Assembly: GCF_000747665.1 (NCBI RefSeq)
Contig: NZ_BBKT01000003.1
Location: 1-64,000 of the forward strand
From: Thermoanaerobacterium saccharolyticum
Lineage (GTDB): Bacteria; Bacillota; Thermoanaerobacteria; Thermoanaerobacterales; Thermoanaerobacteraceae
DNA length: 64,000 bases
Direction of reading: 5' to 3'
Shown here: positions 31,305 through 40,443 of the stretch, one piece after another
How positions within the stretch are numbered: position 1 is the stretch's first letter
How the letters are laid out: each line of letters starts with the position of its first letter
Position numbers and translations under genes: made by a program
The notes under the pieces: model-generated
The model's database searches: none
Seen by the model: only the letters and a program-made list of their open reading frames with translations
Told to the model about the DNA's origin: nothing

Positions 31305-31904
31305 CTACAGCATCCTTACCACAAATGCCTGTAAAATGCCTATTACAAAACCTAAGACCCCGCCTAAAACCACAATCATCTTTAATTCTTTATTGGATAC
31401 ATCCAGTATGATCTTCTCCAGCTTTTCAAGCTCAAAAAGCTTTATCTTTTCTTCAACTATTTCTGCTATACCAATTTTGTCAGACATATCATTTAGCATA
31501 GTAGCTGCAGATTCATCCAAAAACTTCTCTGCCTCTTTGCTTACAATCCCAACTACATAATTGACTATCATTGATTTTAATGTTTTCGGTATAAATGAAG
31601 GAATGTTCTTTTCAACTGCAATATCAACGTCATCTAATATCCTTTTTATTATATAATTGCGATTGTCTTCATTTAAAAGTTTGTCCAATATGTCGTCCAT
31701 TGACACAAGTTCATCTTCTACTACTTTTCCAATTGATGCTGCTATCTCATCTCTCCTTCTTGGTATGAGACCTTGGATGGAAATGCCAAAAATCTTTACA
31801 GGCTTTATCGGTTTAAAAAGCATGACGACAGCAATATAATTTGTTATCCATCCAATGGCTGCACCAACAACACCTAAAAACATCATTTGCAGAAAAAAAT
31901 GCAT
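31305..31904 (-). CDS. DUF445 family membrane protein
   Basis: 199 aa with a transmembrane segment at each end (FLGVVGAAIGWITNYIAVVML and VVLGGVLGFVIGILQAFVV). The family motif MLFKPIKPVKIFGISIQGLIPRRRDEIA is visible in two parts. DUF445/YheB-like proteins are linked to spore or envelope function in Firmicutes, but activity is unknown. It follows ytxC. Confidence 0.85.
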   Translation of the reverse strand: MHFFLQMMFLGVVGAAIGWITNYIAVVMLFKPIKPVKIFGISIQGLIPRRRDEIAASIGKVVEDELVSMDDILDKLLNEDNRNYIIKRILDDVDIAVEKNIPSFIPKTLKSMIVNYVVGIVSKEAEKFLDESAATMLNDMSDKIGIAEIVEEKIKLFELEKLEKIILDVSNKELKMIVVLGGVLGFVIGILQAFVVRML

Positions 31905-31956
31905 CAGATCACCTCAACAAAATAACCTATGAATATAATAACAGATTTCATTAAAT

Positions 31957-31984
31957 AATAAAACCCAGTTTAAGCTGGGTTTTA
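31957..31984 (-). terminator. ytxC terminator
   Basis: AAACCCAG (31961-31968) and CTGGGTTT (31975-31982) form a hairpin overlapping the ytxC stop, with a T run beyond. Confidence 0.8.
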
Positions 31985-32866
31985 TTTCCTTGCCTCATTT
32001 ACTTTACATAAGCTGCAACCATTGCATATAAACACTTTGTTTGAAAATATTTTTTCAACAGTATCCAGAATATCCTTACTTTTTATATTTTCCAGCGAAT
32101 GTATATATATTTTAGAAGGCGCCATTGCAATAAGCGTGCTTATAAGCATATCATCATCTGTCAATTCTCCTCCTGTAAATTCGATTGTTATATCGCTTAA
32201 AAACTTTCCTGTTATAGGTTTTTTTTCTTTATCGAAAAACAAGAACTTTCCGCTTTTGTCGATGAGGATATTAAGAACATCTACTTTGGAATCCTGAAGT
32301 TCTACAAAATACTTTAAAAGCCCAATAAATTCATCGTATTCCTTCTGCATCATGTATTCGTCAACTGCTCTATCTACAACTTCGCTTATCTCGCCTATGA
32401 AGTCTCTTAACCTGAAATTGACAAATCCCTCTATGTCAATGGTCTCATTGTCTTTTAGAAAATCCTCTATTTCCTCAAAAATTCTTTCTTTCTTAACTAA
32501 TTTGAATGTCTCTTTGTTAGCATCGTTATCTAAAATACTTTTCGCTATGTTTTCAATCTTTTTCTTCTCATCGGAATCAAAATAGTAATAGTATTTATCT
32601 ATAATCCTTTTTATCAACTTCTTGTCGATCTGATTGACTATTACATCAGAAATCACATCTGATACAAGCTTTTTTATTTTAACTATATTTTTACTTGAAA
32701 CTCTATCCTCTACGTCTATATTAAAAAAAGTAATGTTTCCACGATTATCTAAATTTACAGTAAAATCTAATCCTTCATTTTTCATATACTCTAATTCATT
32801 GTTAAAAACACTGCCACTTAATAAAGCATTTGGGATACCGATAGACAAAAGCTGCATTTTTCTCAC
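31982..32866 (-). CDS. ytxC: putative sporulation protein YtxC
   Basis: 294 aa, mostly helical and charged, with the C-terminal Cys pair VFICNGCSLC. The sequence pattern and length match the YtxC family, found in endospore formers and linked to sporulation by phylogenetic profile; its mechanism is unknown. It starts after a GGGAGTG site. Confidence 0.8.
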   Translation of the reverse strand: MRKMQLLSIGIPNALLSGSVFNNELEYMKNEGLDFTVNLDNRGNITFFNIDVEDRVSSKNIVKIKKLVSDVISDVIVNQIDKKLIKRIIDKYYYYFDSDEKKKIENIAKSILDNDANKETFKLVKKERIFEEIEDFLKDNETIDIEGFVNFRLRDFIGEISEVVDRAVDEYMMQKEYDEFIGLLKYFVELQDSKVDVLNILIDKSGKFLFFDKEKKPITGKFLSDITIEFTGGELTDDDMLISTLIAMAPSKIYIHSLENIKSKDILDTVEKIFSNKVFICNGCSLCKVNEARK

Positions 32867-32911
32867 TCCCTTCGTTAGTAGTATGTGCTTTTATTCCTTT
32901 TCTTTGCATCT

Positions 32912-33652
32912 TCAGTAGAGTGGAATAATGGAACCTATGTCTTTTACTTCACCAGATGTTAAAAAAATTATTTCTTTGTTTTTATATTTCATAAAATCAA
33001 TTATTTTCTTGTATTCGCCGTGATATCTTAAATCTCCAGCAATGCAAAAAACATCTTTATCTATAAGCCCAGACGCTCCTCCTATAAATCCATAATCAAA
33101 CCCATTAAGCTTTATGCCGCCTTGCTCAATCAAAAGGCAGTCAAATCCCTCTTTTGAAGCCGTCTTATAAACACCTGCGTCTGACGTTATAAAACTTGCA
33201 TTGTCCACGATCGCCATGTTGCACTTGGTATATCCCTGATTAACGTGTATAAATTTTACTCCTTTTTTCTCTAATACTTTCCTTAACACAGGATCAGTGT
33301 ACTTTAAATTGTGAAAAGCATAATCGCCCAATCTTGCTACATTATATGCTATATTGTCAGGATAGTTTCTACTTAGTACAGTCTTCCCAAATATTACTTC
33401 CAAATTTAACTTTTTGATTTCCTCAACAAAATTTTCATCAACATCTGGCGCTAAAACAATTTGACCGTCACCTGCATTGTGGACGATCATATCTGGATGA
33501 TACGATATTGCTTCATAGAGAGAGCCATGTCTTTTTGTCATTATGACATCTATTTCCATCTTTCTCAATGACTCAGCCACATCATAATGCCTTCCATCAA
33601 TTATGACATGACTCACTTTTTTATCAGGCACATAAGGATTTTTTAAAGACAA
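32912..33652 (-). CDS. DUF6873-type protein (GME-like fold)
   Basis: 246 aa. Motifs such as DMIVHNAGDGQIVLAPDV, VNQGYTKCNMAIVD, FITSDAGVY and IEQGGIKLNGF resemble clostridial DUF6873 proteins, which are predicted to share a guanidino-modifying-enzyme fold. The internal Cys in TKCN could be catalytic, but no reaction is known. It lies between the REC-GGDEF gene and ytxC, after a terminator-like hairpin. Confidence 0.6.
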   Translation of the reverse strand: MSLKNPYVPDKKVSHVIIDGRHYDVAESLRKMEIDVIMTKRHGSLYEAISYHPDMIVHNAGDGQIVLAPDVDENFVEEIKKLNLEVIFGKTVLSRNYPDNIAYNVARLGDYAFHNLKYTDPVLRKVLEKKGVKFIHVNQGYTKCNMAIVDNASFITSDAGVYKTASKEGFDCLLIEQGGIKLNGFDYGFIGGASGLIDKDVFCIAGDLRYHGEYKKIIDFMKYKNKEIIFLTSGEVKDIGSIIPLY

Positions 33653-33671
33653 AGTAAAACCTCCTAAAAAA

Positions 33672-33693
33672 AATCAGCATACCAACCGTATGC
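33672..33693 (-). terminator. terminator after the REC-GGDEF gene
   Basis: Minus-strand GCATAC-GGTTG-GTATGC followed by TGA and eight T, between the REC-GGDEF stop and the DUF6873 ribosome site. Confidence 0.7.
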
Positions 33694-34626
33694 CTAACAT
33701 TTCCTTCTATCTTTTAAGTATTTACTTCCTTCCATGGACTTAAGCTTCCTCTTGATCTCTGCAGCCACTGCACTTATTTGAAGCTCATTATCAAAGTTTC
33801 TGTTTTCGTTTGTCACAACAGCTATAGATATTGAAACAAAAGGAAACCTCTGTATTTCTCCTCGCCTATTGATGACTTCTATATAGCCATTTGCCAAATC
33901 TTCATCATCGTAATACCTTTTTATATCCTCATCAAAGGTACTTATTATATAATTGCAAACATCATCGATTTTATCTGGAGTAGTGATTATTATGAAGTCA
34001 TCTCCGCCTATATGACCTAAAAAATCATTTGCATTGCCACACTTAAAAAGCGCTTCTTTCAAGATCCTGGCTGTCTGTCTTATTATTTTATCGCCCCGTG
34101 AAAAACCGTAGTAATCATTGAAGGACTTAAAATTATCTAAGTCTATGTACAAAACAGCGTACAACGACCCATTTTTTATGCGCCTTCTTATCTCATACTT
34201 TATGTCAATATTGCCTCTAAGTCCTGTAAGTGGATTGGCCATCCTATTGTGCTCGATCCTCTGAAACAGATTTTTCACTTGCGCAAGAAGTTCTTTTTCA
34301 TTGAATGGCTTCGTTATGTACGCATCAGCGCCTAACTCCAACCCGTGCAGCTTTTCTTCATAATTGTCACTGGACGTTAAAAGTATGACAGGCACCAATT
34401 GGTTTTCTTCCTCATCCCTCAATATCCTAAGCAAATCAAATCCACTAAGGCCAGGCATTACCACATCAAGTATTACCATATCCGGCAAAATACGCCTATA
34501 AAGTTTTAGAGCCTCATCACCATCTTGTGACTCGTAAATTTTGTACCCAGCGCTGCCTAAAATATTCTTTAAAATAGTCCTGCTTAGCTTATCATCATCA
34601 ACGATCAATATACTTTTTTCATTCAC
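33694..34626 (-). CDS. response regulator with GGDEF domain
   Basis: About 310 aa, cytoplasmic. The receiver domain (residues 1-125) has the acidic pair VDDDKLSR, phospho-acceptor Asp in MVILDVVMPG and Lys in ITKPFNEKE. The GGDEF domain has YIDLDNFKSFNDYYGFSRGD and GGDDF in place of GGDEF; this conservative change may or may not keep diguanylate cyclase activity. I choose a GTG start (34626, VNEKSILI) since GGGGGAAGT precedes it. No partner kinase is adjacent. Confidence 0.88.
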   Translation of the reverse strand: MNEKSILIVDDDKLSRTILKNILGSAGYKIYESQDGDEALKLYRRILPDMVILDVVMPGLSGFDLLRILRDEEENQLVPVILLTSSDNYEEKLHGLELGADAYITKPFNEKELLAQVKNLFQRIEHNRMANPLTGLRGNIDIKYEIRRRIKNGSLYAVLYIDLDNFKSFNDYYGFSRGDKIIRQTARILKEALFKCGNANDFLGHIGGDDFIIITTPDKIDDVCNYIISTFDEDIKRYYDDEDLANGYIEVINRRGEIQRFPFVSISIAVVTNENRNFDNELQISAVAAEIKRKLKSMEGSKYLKDRRKC

Positions 34627-34795
34627 ATTACTTCCCCCAAAATCTTTTTCACCCATAATAAATTATATTTATGACTTGTAAGAATGATTCGCACCAAATG
34701 TAAATAAAAAAATAATAACCAATATATTACATCACTAATAAATTATAATATTGAAGAAGACAATAGTCAATAAAATATAAGAAAAATGGCAGGTT

Positions 34796-34820
34796 TAGCA
34801 CTCTGCCATTTTCTACTATC
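34796..34820 (-). terminator. bgl terminator
   Basis: AATGGCAG and CTGCCATT pair around GTTTAGCACT; a T run follows on the minus strand, 20-40 bases after the beta-glucosidase stop. Confidence 0.8.
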
Positions 34821-34839
34821 AATAACACGATTTTTATAT

Positions 34840-36174
34840 TTAGATGGTTCTTGTAGAAATCAAATCTTTGTACCATAGGGCACTGTCTTTCAAAATCCTT
34901 TTTTCTGTCTCATAGTCGACATATACGATGCCAAATCTCTTTGAATAGCCATGAGCCCACTCAAAATTGTCCATCAACGACCACACAAAGTACCCCTTTA
35001 AATTTCCACCATCATTCAAAAAGCGTTTAGCCTCTTTAAAATGCTGTTTTAAAAACTCTACCCGCTTTTCATCGTGTACACGTCCATCATCTTCAACGAC
35101 ATCATTAAACGCCGCACCATTTTCAGTAATGTACAATGGCATATCATAAGTGTATTCTCTTTTAAGCCTCATCAAAATATTGTACAGAGATTCAGGATAA
35201 ATCTCCCATCCCATCTCTGTCCTTTCATTCCCAGGATCTATCTGCACAGCATCCAAAAGGCCGTCATTTCCTTTCTGGACAACTGCCCTTGTGTAATAAT
35301 TAACTCCCAGAAAATCTAATTTTTGAGAAATCAGCTTCAAATCTTCATCATTTATGAAATCGACTTTTGCATATTTTCCAAAATACTCCACCATATCTTG
35401 CGGATATTTGCCTTTAAATAATGGATCTAAAAACCATCTGTTTTGGAATCCATCAGCTATTTGAGCTGCGACTTTGTCATCATCACTATCTGATGCAGGA
35501 AATACTTCATTCAAATTCAAAGTGATGCCTATTTTAGAATCATCTAAATTCAAACCTCTAAATATTTCTACAGCTTTTCCGTGGGACAGCAAAAGATTGT
35601 GTGAAACTAATAAAGCTTCACCTAAATCTTTATGCCCAGGCGCATGTTCACCAATGAAATACGACAAAAATGAAGAGCACCACGGTTCATTTAATGTGAT
35701 CCAATTTTTTATGTATCCTCCCAGTTCAGAAAAAAGTTTTTCAGCATATTCGCCGTACCACTCAACAATTTCTCTATTAAGCCATCCACCTAAGTCATCA
35801 GCCCATTGAGGCAGATCCCAATGGTATATTGTAGCAAAAGGTTTAATGTCATTTTTTAAAAGTTCATCAGTCAACCTCTTATAAAAGTCCATCCCCTTAG
35901 GATTATACTGCCCTTTCGCAGGGAAAATCCTTGGCCAAGCAATCGAAAATCTGTACGCTTCAATCCCTAAGTCTTTCATCATCTTTACATCGTCTTTGTA
36001 TAGATGGTAATGATCGCAAGCCACATCGCCATTATGACTTTTGTATACCTTTCCATCTTGTCTGGAAAATGTATCCCAGATAGACATAGTCCTGCCATCC
36101 TCGTTGTAAGCACCTTCAACTTGATACGAAGCCGTAGCAACGCCAAACAAAAAATCTTTACTAAAGTCCAACAT
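34840..36174 (-). CDS. bglA: GH1 beta-glucosidase
   Basis: About 444 aa, cytoplasmic, no signal peptide; hydrolyses cellobiose and other beta-glucosides. Glycoside hydrolase family 1 motifs: FLFGVATASYQVEGAYNEDG, ITLNEPW with the acid/base Glu, and YITENGAAFND with the nucleophile Glu. C-terminal WSLMDNFEWAHGYSKRFG forms the glucose subsite. I choose the ATG at 36174 (MLDFSKDF), because GGGAGG lies six bases before it. Monocistronic. Confidence 0.95.
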   Translation of the reverse strand: MLDFSKDFLFGVATASYQVEGAYNEDGRTMSIWDTFSRQDGKVYKSHNGDVACDHYHLYKDDVKMMKDLGIEAYRFSIAWPRIFPAKGQYNPKGMDFYKRLTDELLKNDIKPFATIYHWDLPQWADDLGGWLNREIVEWYGEYAEKLFSELGGYIKNWITLNEPWCSSFLSYFIGEHAPGHKDLGEALLVSHNLLLSHGKAVEIFRGLNLDDSKIGITLNLNEVFPASDSDDDKVAAQIADGFQNRWFLDPLFKGKYPQDMVEYFGKYAKVDFINDEDLKLISQKLDFLGVNYYTRAVVQKGNDGLLDAVQIDPGNERTEMGWEIYPESLYNILMRLKREYTYDMPLYITENGAAFNDVVEDDGRVHDEKRVEFLKQHFKEAKRFLNDGGNLKGYFVWSLMDNFEWAHGYSKRFGIVYVDYETEKRILKDSALWYKDLISTRTI

Positions 36175-36291
36175 TTCACACCCTCCCATAAATCATCTAT
36201 TACAATTATACCATATATTTTACTCTTAATAAAAAGAAAATAGACAAAAAAATATAGGTATATACCTTCGTACATACCCTTTCTAAATATA

Positions 36292-36495
36292 CTATGCGTT
36301 TACTAATTTTATAGCGCCGTGTGGACAATACCTTGTGCAGACGCCGCATCCAGTGCATTTTTCTTTATCAACATTTATCTCAACTTGAAACAAGCCTTTT
36401 CTTGATAACTTAAATGCGCCAAACTTGCAACTGTGGCTTGCTGGGCAAAACGGTGATCTATCACATATTTCTTGATCAACATACGCATACCTCAT
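36292..36495 (-). CDS. small 4Fe-4S ferredoxin-type protein
   Basis: 67 aa. The C-terminal half has a full 4Fe-4S motif CTGCGVCTRYCP. The N-terminal half has an atypical set CDRSPFCPASHSC, perhaps a second, modified cluster site. It has its own promoter and a possible metal- or sulfur-responsive operator upstream (see findings). Electron donor or acceptor unknown. Confidence 0.85.
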   Translation of the reverse strand: MRYAYVDQEICDRSPFCPASHSCKFGAFKLSRKGLFQVEINVDKEKCTGCGVCTRYCPHGAIKLVNA

Positions 36496-36561
36496 ATCAT
36501 TTCCTCCTTTTGTCTTTTCAATATTTTATACCCCCCTACCGTAGTAGGATTGTTTGTATAC

Positions 36562-36591
36562 ATTATACTTGTTTTTCGCCTAACTTGTCAA
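36562..36591 (-). promoter_or_regulatory. promoter of the small ferredoxin gene
   Basis: Minus-strand TTGACA (36591-36586), 18-base spacer, TATAAT (36567-36562). The early leader (36529-36550) contains TACGGTAGGGGGGTATA. Confidence 0.8.
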
Positions 36592-36608
36592 GATGTTTTT
36601 ATGGATGT

Positions 36609-38450
36609 CTATAAAATTCTTATCTTGTACTTCAAAAGCCATTCATTTACTTGTATAAGGTATGCATATAACTGAGGACCACCCATAAGTTGAGAAAACC
36701 ATGCTGGATCATAATCTTTTGCATCAGTATCTATTAAATTTTGCACTTCCTTTTTGTTGATTAACTGCAAAATTGGTGAGGACGGATCGTCAATAATCCT
36801 CTGAAGCCAACTTTTTACCTTCTCTTTGAAAACCGGGTTATGTGTCTTAGGATATGGGCTTTTTTTCCTTTCTACTACTATATCAGGTATATACCCCTTT
36901 AACGCTTCTCTCAAAAGGCCTTTCTCTCTATTGTGGAGGTTCTTCATATCCCACGGAATATTCCAAACATACTCCACTATCCTGTGGTCCAAAAACGGCA
37001 CCCTGACTTCAAGGCCTGAAGCCATGCTCATCCTGTCCATCCTATCCAGAAGCATGGAAAGAAATCTCGTCTGATTCAAATAAAATATTTCCCTCATGCG
37101 AGAAGATGTTTTATCTTCTCCTGAAAGTTTAGGTACTTCTCTTAATGCTTCATTGTACCGATCATTTAAGTACTCTGTTGGACGGATCTTTTTTACAACG
37201 TCTTGAGATAAAAGATTCATTCTTTTTTCAACCATTCTTATCCATGGGAAAGTGCCTGACTCGACGTCATCTTTATTTCTAAACCACGGATAGCCTCCAA
37301 ACACTTCATCAGCCCCTTCACCTGACAGTGCAACTTTTACATCTTTTTTGACTTCTCTTAGGAATAAGTACAAAGACGAGTCAACATCAGCCATCCCTGG
37401 CAAATCGCGGGCATAAAGAGCAGGCAACAGAGCATCTGCCAATTCTTCATTGTCCACATAGACATAATTATGATCTGTATCTATCTCTTTTGAAACAGCT
37501 TCAACTAAATCCGAATCGCTGTTTGGCTGAAATTGATTTGGCTTAAAGTATTTGTCATTTCCAATATAATCAACGGAATATGTTATAAGCTTGCTGCCTA
37601 ATCTTTTTAATTTTTCATTGGCAAAGGCAGAAACCGCAGTAGAATCCAATCCGCCAGAAAGCAGCGAACACAACGGTACATCTGACACAAGCTGACGCTT
37701 CGAAGCATCGTCTAAAAGAAACCGAATCTTTTCCATTGTAGTTTTAAGGTCATCTTCATGGTTTTTACTTACCAATGACCAATATCTTTCAATTTTTATT
37801 CCACCTTTATTAAATGTAAGAGAATGGCCTGGCTTTAGCTCATATATATCGCGAAAAATACCAATTCCCGGTGTCCTTGTAGGTCCCATGACAAAAATCT
37901 CTGCAAGTCCTTCTTCATCCACTTCAGCCTGAGCGTATGGATGTGCTAAAATCGCTTTTATTTCCGAGCCGAAAATGAGAGAACCATTCTTATAAGTATA
38001 AAAAAGAGGTTTGACACCTATCCTATCTCTTGAGAGAAAAAGCTTGTTCTCGTAATCATCCCATACTGCAAATGCGTATATGCCATTTAACTTATGGACA
38101 CAATCGCTGCCCCATTCAATATACGCAGTCAACAAGACCTCTGTATCTGAATGGCCATTGAATTTGTACCCTAATGACCTAAGCTCATCTCTTATTTCCT
38201 CCGTATTGTACAACTCTCCATTGTATATTATCACGTACTTTCTCTCGCCAAGTTCCTTAATCATCGGCTGTTCTCCACCCTCAGGGTCAATGACTATAAG
38301 CCTTGTCTGTGCAAAACCACAATGAGTCGAAAACCATGTCCCCCAGCTATCAGGTCCTCTATTCCTAAGTCTTTTCCCCATCGCAACTACTATGTTTTTC
38401 ATATTTATCACTTCTTCATCAAAGCTTACCCATCCTGCTATTCCGCACAT
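36609..38450 (-). CDS. asnB: asparagine synthase (glutamine-hydrolysing)
   Basis: About 613 aa. The N-terminal glutaminase domain starts MCGIAGWVSFD, with the catalytic Cys exposed after Met removal, plus NGELYN and SDTEVLLTAY. The synthase domain has the PPi loop SGGLDST and SGEGADEVFGGYPW. The start is the second Met of the open frame. It makes asparagine from aspartate, glutamine and ATP. It is monocistronic; no AsnA-type regulator is near. Confidence 0.95.
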   Translation of the reverse strand: MCGIAGWVSFDEEVINMKNIVVAMGKRLRNRGPDSWGTWFSTHCGFAQTRLIVIDPEGGEQPMIKELGERKYVIIYNGELYNTEEIRDELRSLGYKFNGHSDTEVLLTAYIEWGSDCVHKLNGIYAFAVWDDYENKLFLSRDRIGVKPLFYTYKNGSLIFGSEIKAILAHPYAQAEVDEEGLAEIFVMGPTRTPGIGIFRDIYELKPGHSLTFNKGGIKIERYWSLVSKNHEDDLKTTMEKIRFLLDDASKRQLVSDVPLCSLLSGGLDSTAVSAFANEKLKRLGSKLITYSVDYIGNDKYFKPNQFQPNSDSDLVEAVSKEIDTDHNYVYVDNEELADALLPALYARDLPGMADVDSSLYLFLREVKKDVKVALSGEGADEVFGGYPWFRNKDDVESGTFPWIRMVEKRMNLLSQDVVKKIRPTEYLNDRYNEALREVPKLSGEDKTSSRMREIFYLNQTRFLSMLLDRMDRMSMASGLEVRVPFLDHRIVEYVWNIPWDMKNLHNREKGLLREALKGYIPDIVVERKKSPYPKTHNPVFKEKVKSWLQRIIDDPSSPILQLINKKEVQNLIDTDAKDYDPAWFSQLMGGPQLYAYLIQVNEWLLKYKIRIL

Positions 38451-38614
38451 CATATCAGCCCCTTTCGAAATAAATAATAAGGGTAGCCATATTGATTGAT
38501 ATTGAATTTCATCTGTTTGTAGTATATGTAGAAAGTATAAAAATGTGAAAAGGCATGTAAAAAATAATTAAAACAGATGAAAAAACATCTAACTAACAGG
38601 ACCTCAGTGTACTC

Positions 38615-38643
38615 TTGACATTCCAGTAAATATCGATTATAAT
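38615..38643 (+). promoter_or_regulatory. consensus sigma-A promoter of the chemoreceptor gene
   Basis: TTGACA (38615-38620), exactly 17 bases, TATAAT (38638-38643): a perfect consensus. Expected transcription start is near 38650. Confidence 0.9.
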
Positions 38644-38673
38644 ACTTCTCAAGGTTAGAAAGTAAATATTTTT

Positions 38674-38720
38674 ATCAACGAAGGCGTTGATCAGTTTCTT
38701 TTGATCAGCGTTTTTATTTT
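38674..38720 (+). promoter_or_regulatory. leader terminator with competing hairpin
   Basis: CGTTGATCA (38685-38693) pairs with TGATCAGCG (38702-38710) and is followed by TTTTTATTTT, a terminator inside the chemoreceptor leader. The same CGTTGAT also pairs with ATCAACG (38674-38680) around an AAGG loop. The two stems exclude each other, as in an attenuator. No known riboswitch aptamer fits the 25 bases before them. Confidence 0.65.
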
Positions 38721-38747
38721 TATACAAATGAAAAAGAGGTGTAGTAA

Positions 38748-40229
38748 ATGGTGTTCAAAGACAAACAATTGTTGAAACTGTTAAATATTATAAATGCGAA
38801 TAATTTACTAGATGAAAATAAAGACTACATTAATTTTAAAGGAATAATAAAAGACATATCTGTATCAATAACAAGACTTAAAAAGAAACTTGTAAAATAC
38901 ATATTTGAGACACAAGTCGCTTCAAGCCGTATATTCTCTGTATCAGAAGAATTGTCTATTACTATGGAAGAAAATAATGCTTTTGCCCAACAACTATATG
39001 CCGAATCGCAAGAGATATTTTCAAATAATTCACTTTGCTATGAAAATGTAGAAAATACAATCACCGAAATAAAGAAATTAGTTGAAAAGCTTGAAAATAT
39101 CAAAAATACTTCTGGAGAAATGTACAACACTGGCATTCAATCGAAAAAACTGGTAAATGAAAGTTTCAAAGAAATCAGATTAGTTTTAGATAAGATAAGC
39201 AACATTTCTATAACCACAGAAGAAACACTAAATCGTATAAATGAGCTTACAAAAATATCAATACAAATTTCTCAGATATTAAAATCAATTGAAAAAATAG
39301 CTAAAGAAACCCATTTACTTTCACTAAATGCATCTATAGAATCTGCAAAAGCCGAAAAATATGGCAATGGTTTTGGCGTTATCGCAGATGGCATCAGAAA
39401 ATTAACTTTAAACACCAATAAAGCTGTAACAGATATTGTGTCACTAATCGAAAAAGTAAATAACGAAATAGAAAATGTCAAAAAATCAGCCAGTGAAAAT
39501 TATATAAACGTCAAGGATAGTGTAAGTAGTACAATGAATATAGAAAAAAGTTTAAGCATGATAGAAGAATACAACAATACAGTTATGAACATGATTAGCA
39601 AAATCGTAAATGTTTCTGAAGATGAATATAAGTACGTTAAAAATATCAATGAAAAGATCGAAAGTGTTCAAAACTTATTAAAAGAAGTATCAAATAATTT
39701 TGATATCATGAATAATTCTATATATCATCAAAAAGAAAATGCAGAGAAAATAGTATTTTTAAGCGATAAATTAAAAGAAGCATCAAATGATTTGAAATTA
39801 TTGTCCGAAAGCGATGAAATAAAAAATGTAATACGAATGAATTTTGAAAATATAAAGAATACAGCAATTAATGTAATAAAATCTATAAAAAAAGAAATAA
39901 TTTCAGATGAATTCTTACTAATGAATAGGAATTTTCATAAAGAAGCACTTGACGCTTTTTTAAAAAATCATAAAGAAATAGAAGCTCTTTGGACAAATGA
40001 TATTAAAGGAAGATTTATTTATTCAAATCCACCTGCTGGTATTGCGAATGCAAACGTGCGAGAATGGTTTCAAAAATCCATAAAAGGCAAAGAATATGTA
40101 TCTGAAGTCTATATATCTGCTATTACAAAAGCTCCATGTTTAACTGTATCTATTCCATTAATCGATAAAAACGGATCGTGCATAGGAGTTATTGGTGCTG
40201 ATTTAAACATAAAAATATCTGATTTATAG
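38748..40229 (+). CDS. cytoplasmic methyl-accepting chemotaxis protein with C-terminal sensor domain
   Basis: 493 aa with no transmembrane segment. Residues 30-370 are long helices with the signalling tip near residue 200: AKETHLLSLNASIESAKAEKYGNGFGVIADGIRKL. This deviates slightly from the canonical N-A-A-I-E-A-A-R-A-G-E tip (S-I-E-S-A-K-A-E). The C-terminal 100 residues (EALWTNDIKGRFIYSNPP ... IPLIDKNGSCIGVIGADLN) look like a Cache/PAS-type ligand domain. Sensor placed after the signalling domain is unusual. It is an isolated gene, the only large plus-strand gene in this stretch apart from the transposase. Confidence 0.85.
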   Translation: MVFKDKQLLKLLNIINANNLLDENKDYINFKGIIKDISVSITRLKKKLVKYIFETQVASSRIFSVSEELSITMEENNAFAQQLYAESQEIFSNNSLCYENVENTITEIKKLVEKLENIKNTSGEMYNTGIQSKKLVNESFKEIRLVLDKISNISITTEETLNRINELTKISIQISQILKSIEKIAKETHLLSLNASIESAKAEKYGNGFGVIADGIRKLTLNTNKAVTDIVSLIEKVNNEIENVKKSASENYINVKDSVSSTMNIEKSLSMIEEYNNTVMNMISKIVNVSEDEYKYVKNINEKIESVQNLLKEVSNNFDIMNNSIYHQKENAEKIVFLSDKLKEASNDLKLLSESDEIKNVIRMNFENIKNTAINVIKSIKKEIISDEFLLMNRNFHKEALDAFLKNHKEIEALWTNDIKGRFIYSNPPAGIANANVREWFQKSIKGKEYVSEVYISAITKAPCLTVSIPLIDKNGSCIGVIGADLNIKISDL

Positions 40230-40283
40230 TCTTTTTCCTATATTTTGTCGACCTTGTATTTCTCATACTGAGATTTTTTCATG

Positions 40284-40400
40284 CTACTTCAGATTCCACC
40301 TCACGGTGGGCAACCCCTGAAGTTCGGCTAAGTTGGTTCCATCACCTCGCCTATAGCGGACTTTCATTACCAACTTACCATACATCCTACATACCTGTCA
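40284..40400 (-). ncRNA. group II intron-like structured RNA remnant
   Basis: On the minus strand this stretch folds into two helices. AAGTTGGT (40376-40369) pairs with ACCAACTT (40337-40330) and encloses a GCC/GGC hairpin. CTTCAG (near 40325-40318) pairs with CTGAAG (near 40293-40288) and encloses CCACC-GTGA-GGTGG. The order and sequence recall the 5' domain I of bacterial group II introns. No intron protein or domain V is present, so it is at most a remnant. It could also be an unrelated conserved RNA. Confidence 0.35.
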
Positions 40401-40407
40401 TACCATA

Positions 40408-40443
40408 GAAATCTCCTACCTATAAAAGATGGGAGATTTCTTT
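40408..40443 (+). terminator. hairpin after the chemoreceptor gene
   Basis: GAAATCTCC and GGGAGATTTC pair around TACCTATAAAAGAT, followed by TTT. It may terminate the chemoreceptor transcript, about 180 bases after its stop. The remaining 40444-40700 is AT-rich with no gene that I can see. Confidence 0.6.

Noticed and set aside
38643-38747. Cyclic di-GMP riboswitch before the chemoreceptor gene
   Set aside because: The leader is too short and has none of the GEMM core motifs; only the competing hairpins are supported.
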